64,000 bases of DNA. It comes from Streptomyces corallincola (lineage in GTDB: Bacteria; Actinomycetota; Actinomycetes; Streptomycetales; Streptomycetaceae). The stretch's first letter is position 1; each line of letters opens with the position of its first letter. Below, one piece after another: positions 60,904 to 64,000 of the stretch. The stretch covers positions 36,765 to 100,764 of the forward strand of contig NZ_JAHRXF010000021.1 of NCBI RefSeq assembly GCF_019104725.1, in the 5' to 3' direction. A model generated the notes under the pieces. It saw only the letters and a program-made list of their open reading frames with translations. It was not told the origin of the DNA and ran no database searches. A program made the translations under genes and the position numbers.

Positions 60904-62091
60904 GTGCGGCGCCACACCCTCGACCCCCGCCCCGACTGGCAGCGCACCGTCGAGGCGCAGGGCCTGGTGTACCCGCTCACCCGGCACCCGGACGGCACCC
61001 TGCGCCCGTACTGGGACGAGAGCGCGTACTACGCCTTCGACCTGCCCGAGATCGAGGCGCTGGAGGACACCGTCGCCGAGCTGCACGCCATGTGCCTCGC
61101 GGCGGCCGAGCACATGGTGGCCGAGAACCGCCTCGCGGACCTCGGCATCACCGACCCGCCGCTCGCCCGCGCCGTCACCGAGTCCTGGCACCGCCGGGCC
61201 GAACTCCCCTCCCTGTACGGCCGGTTCGACCTGCGCTACGACGGCACCGGCCCGGCCAAGCTGCTGGAGTACAACGCCGACACCCCGACCTCGCTGGTGG
61301 AGGCCGCCTCCCCGCAGTGGTTCTGGATGGAGGACCGCTTCCCCGGCGCCGACCAGTGGAACTCCCTGCACGAACGCCTCGTCGCCGCCTGGCGCAGACA
61401 GGCCGCGCTGCTGCCGCCCGGCGCGCCCCTGCACTTCGCGCACTCCAGCGTGGACGAACTCGGCGAGGACCTGATGACGGTCGCCTACCTGAAGGAGACC
61501 GCCGAACAGGCCGGGCTGGACACCGACTGGATCTCCGTGGAGGAGATCGGCTGGGACACCCTCACCGGCCGTTTCGTGGACCTCCGGCTCCGCTTCATCC
61601 GCAGCGTCTTCAAGCTGTACCCCTGGGAATGGCTGACCACCGACTCCTTCGGCGGGCACGTCCTGGACACCCTGGACAACGGCGGCGGCACCGGCAGCAC
61701 CCTGTGGATCGAACCCGCCTGGAAGATGCTGCTCAGCAACAAGGCGTTGCTCGCCGTCCTCTGGGAGCTGTACCCCGGCCACCCGAACCTGCTCCCCGCC
61801 CACCTCGACGGCCCCCGCGACCTGCCCGCCACCACCGGCTGGGTCGCCAAACCCCTGCTCGGCCGCGAGGGCGCCGGGGTCACCGTCCACCCACCGGGCA
61901 CGCCCGCCGCCGTACGCGACGACGAACCCTGCTGCTACCAGGCGCTCGCCCCGCTCCCCGCCTTCGACGGCAACCACGTCGTCCTCGGCGCCTGGGTCGT
62001 GGACGGCGAGCCCGCCGGACTCGGCATCCGCGAGTCCTCCGGCCTGATCACCGACGAGTACGCCCGCTTCCTCCCGCACGTCATCCGCTGA
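60904..62091 (+). CDS. Glutathionylspermidine synthase family protein
   Basis: 395 residues from GTG at 60904, 2 bp after the lipoprotein stop. The ATP-grasp synthetase fold is shown by FDLRYDGTGPAKLLEYNADTPTSLVE, WKMLLSNKALLAVLWELYPGHPNLLPA and KPLLGREGAGV, all typical of the GspS C-terminal/YgiC/YjfC family. The amidase half of E. coli GspS is absent. These stand-alone ligases probably join a peptide or amino acid to an amine with ATP; the true substrates are unknown. Confidence 0.9.
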   Translation: MRRHTLDPRPDWQRTVEAQGLVYPLTRHPDGTLRPYWDESAYYAFDLPEIEALEDTVAELHAMCLAAAEHMVAENRLADLGITDPPLARAVTESWHRRAELPSLYGRFDLRYDGTGPAKLLEYNADTPTSLVEAASPQWFWMEDRFPGADQWNSLHERLVAAWRRQAALLPPGAPLHFAHSSVDELGEDLMTVAYLKETAEQAGLDTDWISVEEIGWDTLTGRFVDLRLRFIRSVFKLYPWEWLTTDSFGGHVLDTLDNGGGTGSTLWIEPAWKMLLSNKALLAVLWELYPGHPNLLPAHLDGPRDLPATTGWVAKPLLGREGAGVTVHPPGTPAAVRDDEPCCYQALAPLPAFDGNHVVLGAWVVDGEPAGLGIRESSGLITDEYARFLPHVIR

Positions 62092-62151
62092 GGCCACCGC
62101 ACCGGCGCCGCCCGCATGGTGGACGTCCCGTCTCATCGGCGCCGCAAGGGT

Positions 62152-62157
62152 TACGCT
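62152..62157 (+). promoter_or_regulatory. Likely -10 of glyA
   Basis: TACGCT lies 7 bp before the 5' edge of the ZTP riboswitch, so transcription should start right at the aptamer. Confidence 0.45.
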
Positions 62158-62163
62158 GGCCGA

Positions 62164-62241
62164 CGGGCCGTGACTGGCGCGCTGGGATGGGACGGACCAT
62201 CGGGGAGCGGCCCGCGCAGACAGTGCCGTGCGCCTGGGCCG
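62164..62241 (+). promoter_or_regulatory. ZTP (pfl) riboswitch upstream of glyA
   Basis: The conserved pfl pieces are present in order: GGGCCGTGACTGGCG (62165-62179), a variable arm TGGGATGGGACGGACCA, CATCGGGGAGCGGCCCG (62198-62214), whose CGGCCC pairs with the opening GGGCCG as P1, and then GCCGTGCGCCTGGGC (62225-62239) for the pseudoknot. ZTP/ZMP riboswitches turn on one-carbon and purine genes when 10-formyl-THF is short; glyA is a classic target. Confidence 0.9.
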
Positions 62242-62278
62242 AACCGTGTACGCCGTACGCCCACGTCCGGAGGTCCCG

Positions 62279-63748
62279 ATGCCCGAGAACCCCGCCGAGG
62301 CCAACGCGCTGGCCCGCACCACCGAGTCCACCGCCTTCCGCGCCGCCCTCGACGCCGTACGCGCCGTCGAGCCGCGCGTCGCCGACGCCATCGGCCAGGA
62401 ACTGGCCGACCAGCGCGAGATGCTCAAGCTGATCGCCTCGGAGAACTACGCCTCCCCGGCCACCCTGCTGGCGATGGGCAACTGGTTCAGCGACAAGTAC
62501 GCCGAGGGCACCGTCGGCCGCCGCTTCTACGCGGGCTGCCGCAACGTGGACACCGTGGAGTCCCTCGCCGCCGAGCACGCCCGCGCGCTCTTCGGCGCCC
62601 GGCACGCCTACGTCCAGCCGCACTCCGGCATCGACGCCAACCTCGTCGCCTTCTGGGCGGTGCTCGCGGACCGCGTCGAGGTGCCCTTCCTCGCCGAGGC
62701 GGGCGCCCGCCAGGTCAACGACCTCTCCGAGGCGGACTGGGCCGAGCTGCGCCAGGCCTTCGGCAACCAGCGCATGCTGGGCATGTCCCTGGACGCGGGC
62801 GGCCACCTCACCCACGGCTTCCGTCCCAACATCAGCGGCAAGATGTTCGACCAGCGGTCCTACGGCACCGACCCGGCGACCGGGCTCATCGACTACGACG
62901 CGCTGCGCGCCCAGGCCCGCGACTTCCGTCCGCTCGTCATCGTCGCCGGGTACTCCGCGTACCCGCGCCTGGTGAACTTCCGGGTCATGCGGGAGATCGC
63001 GGACGAGGTCGGCGCGACCCTGATGGTGGACATGGCGCACTTCGCGGGCCTGGTCGCGGGCAAGGTCCTCACCGGCGACTTCGACCCCGTCCCGCACGCC
63101 CAGATCGTCACCACGACCACCCACAAGTCCCTGCGCGGCCCCCGCGGCGGCATGGTCCTGTGCGACGACTCCCTCAAGGACCAGGTGGACCGGGGCTGCC
63201 CGATGGTGCTCGGCGGCCCGCTGCCGCACGTCATGGCCGCCAAGGCGGTCGCCCTGGCCGAGGCCCGGCAGCCCGCCTTCCAGGACTACGCCCGGCGCGT
63301 CGTGGACAACTCCCGCGCGCTCGCCGAGGGCCTCACCCGGCGGGGCGCCACCCTCGTCACCGGCGGCACCGACAACCACCTCAACCTCATCGACGTCGCC
63401 GGTTCCTACGGCCTCACCGGCCGCCAGGCCGAGGCCGCCCTCCTCGACTCCGGCATCGTCACCAACCGCAACGCCATCCCCGCCGACCCCAACGGCGCCT
63501 GGTACACCTCCGGCATCCGCGTCGGCACCCCCGCCCTCACCACCCGTGGCCTCGGCACCCCGGAGATGGACGAGGTCGCCGCCCTCATCGACCGCGTCCT
63601 CACCACCACCCAACCGGGCACCACCAAGTCCGGCGCCCCCTCCAAGGCCGCCCACGTCCTCGACGCGAAGGTCTCCGAAGAGATCTCCACCCGGGCGGGC
63701 GACCTGGTGGCGGGCTTCCCCCTCTACCCGGAAATCACCCTGACCTGA
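62279..63748 (+). CDS. glyA: Serine hydroxymethyltransferase
   Basis: 489 residues from ATG at 62279 (GGAGG 6 bp upstream). The PLP-enzyme motifs LIASENYASPATL, YAEGTVGRRFYAGC, VDMAHFAGLVAG and TTTTHKSLRGPRGG (PLP-Lys283) are intact. The sequence has two extra segments compared with the short ~420-residue form (around GNQRMLGMS and the C-terminal ~40 residues), as in the second Streptomyces SHMT. It makes glycine and 5,10-methylene-THF from serine, supplying folD, purN and purH. It is under the ZTP riboswitch. Confidence 0.96.
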   Translation: MPENPAEANALARTTESTAFRAALDAVRAVEPRVADAIGQELADQREMLKLIASENYASPATLLAMGNWFSDKYAEGTVGRRFYAGCRNVDTVESLAAEHARALFGARHAYVQPHSGIDANLVAFWAVLADRVEVPFLAEAGARQVNDLSEADWAELRQAFGNQRMLGMSLDAGGHLTHGFRPNISGKMFDQRSYGTDPATGLIDYDALRAQARDFRPLVIVAGYSAYPRLVNFRVMREIADEVGATLMVDMAHFAGLVAGKVLTGDFDPVPHAQIVTTTTHKSLRGPRGGMVLCDDSLKDQVDRGCPMVLGGPLPHVMAAKAVALAEARQPAFQDYARRVVDNSRALAEGLTRRGATLVTGGTDNHLNLIDVAGSYGLTGRQAEAALLDSGIVTNRNAIPADPNGAWYTSGIRVGTPALTTRGLGTPEMDEVAALIDRVLTTTQPGTTKSGAPSKAAHVLDAKVSEEISTRAGDLVAGFPLYPEITLT

Positions 63749-63792
63749 CCCACCCCTGGGGTGCGCCGACCTGACAGGGGCGCGGGAAATGC

Positions 63793-63930
63793 GCGCCCGA
63801 CAACGCACACCGGCCCAGGAAAGGGGCGCGGGGAACTGCGCGAGAGCCCCCACCGGACCCGCGCCCGACAACGCACACCGGCCCAGGAAGGGGCGCGGGG
63901 AACTGCGCGACAAGCCCCCACCGGGCCCGC
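63793..63930. repeat. Tandem 68-bp duplication with dispersed repeat
   Basis: Two copies (63793-63860 and 63861-63930) of a ~68-bp block are almost identical. Each contains GCGCCCGACAACGCACACCG and one copy of the AGGGGCGCGGGGAACTGCGCGA dispersed element. No coding signal is present. Confidence 0.8.
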
Positions 63931-63936
63931 AGTTCC

Positions 63937-64000
63937 CCCCCCCCCCAAGCCCCCCCCCCCCCCCCCCCCCCGCCCCCCCCCCCCGCCCCCCCCCCCCCCC
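63937..64000. other. Low-complexity poly-C end, probable assembly artefact
   Basis: The last ~64 bases are almost only C with a few A or G interruptions. Such homopolymer runs are not expected in Streptomyces coding or intergenic DNA. A contig edge extended with poly-G reads (reverse strand) is the simplest explanation. No feature should be called here. Confidence 0.75.

Noticed and set aside
63937..64000. Chromosome telomere-like end
   Set aside because: Streptomyces telomeres are rich in palindromic hairpins, not homopolymer C. The gene content here is core chromosome, far from an end.

Overview
The window is a high-GC (roughly 70% or more) actinomycete chromosome segment. Codon use, leaderless starts, GTG starts and gene content all point to Streptomyces. 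The backbone order (pcrA, M23 peptidase, icmB, SWIM/MoxR/VWA block, sucCD, DUF6350 protein, purNH, folD, mdh, betaine cluster, glyA) matches, from memory, the SCO4790-SCO4837 stretch of S. coelicolor. I see no tRNA, rRNA, IS element, prophage or CRISPR array. The sequence ends in a low-complexity poly-C tract that looks like an assembly edge.

Layout. 1-4.2 kb: end of a DoxX-like gene, then a LiaF/PspC-like membrane protein divergent from a PspC-type histidine kinase and its LuxR-type regulator (envelope stress). 4.3-13 kb: cell-wall enzymes (two NlpC/P60 proteins, the second behind a c-di-AMP riboswitch, and one M23 peptidase) around pcrA. 13-14.6 kb: a lipase-like hydrolase and icmB. 15-24.3 kb: five genes (DUF5691, SWIM zinc finger, MoxR AAA+, DUF5682, VWA) arranged as two divergent operons. 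24.8-29.9 kb: sucCD, an XRE/sigma-like/TM fusion and a DUF6350 membrane protein. 30-33.2 kb: probable accessory genes (DUF4839, DUF7336-like, kinase-like) and a Pro-rich membrane protein. 33.5-41 kb: purN-purH, an RDD protein, folD-DUF3017, an HTH/DUF2690 protein and mdh. 41.3-48.6 kb: choline/betaine oxidation plus a betaine-type ABC importer. 48.8-50.7 kb: AhpD-like protein and divergent MocR regulator. 50.8-59.5 kb: a polyol or sugar catabolic locus (aldolase, SorC regulator, RbtT/DalT-type transporter, FGGY kinase, 2-hydroxyacid dehydrogenase, aldehyde dehydrogenase, second MFS). 59.5-63.7 kb: DMT exporter, lipoprotein, glutathionylspermidine synthase-like enzyme, and glyA behind a ZTP riboswitch.

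Main discovery candidate. The intergene between the SWIM and MoxR genes carries two divergent copies of the actinobacterial RecA-independent DNA-damage promoter (RecA-NDp/PafBC type, TTGTCRGTG-N8-TANNNT). A third, perfect copy precedes pcrA in the same window and acts as an internal control. This suggests that the five-gene MoxR/VWA system, whose function is unknown, belongs to the DNA-damage regulon.

Other regulatory signals worth attention: a perfect palindromic operator at the polyol locus and a near copy over the start of its SorC regulator; a CRP-like palindrome before sucCD; ACCCTG repeats in the LiaFSR-like intergene; and several strong hairpin terminators between convergent genes.
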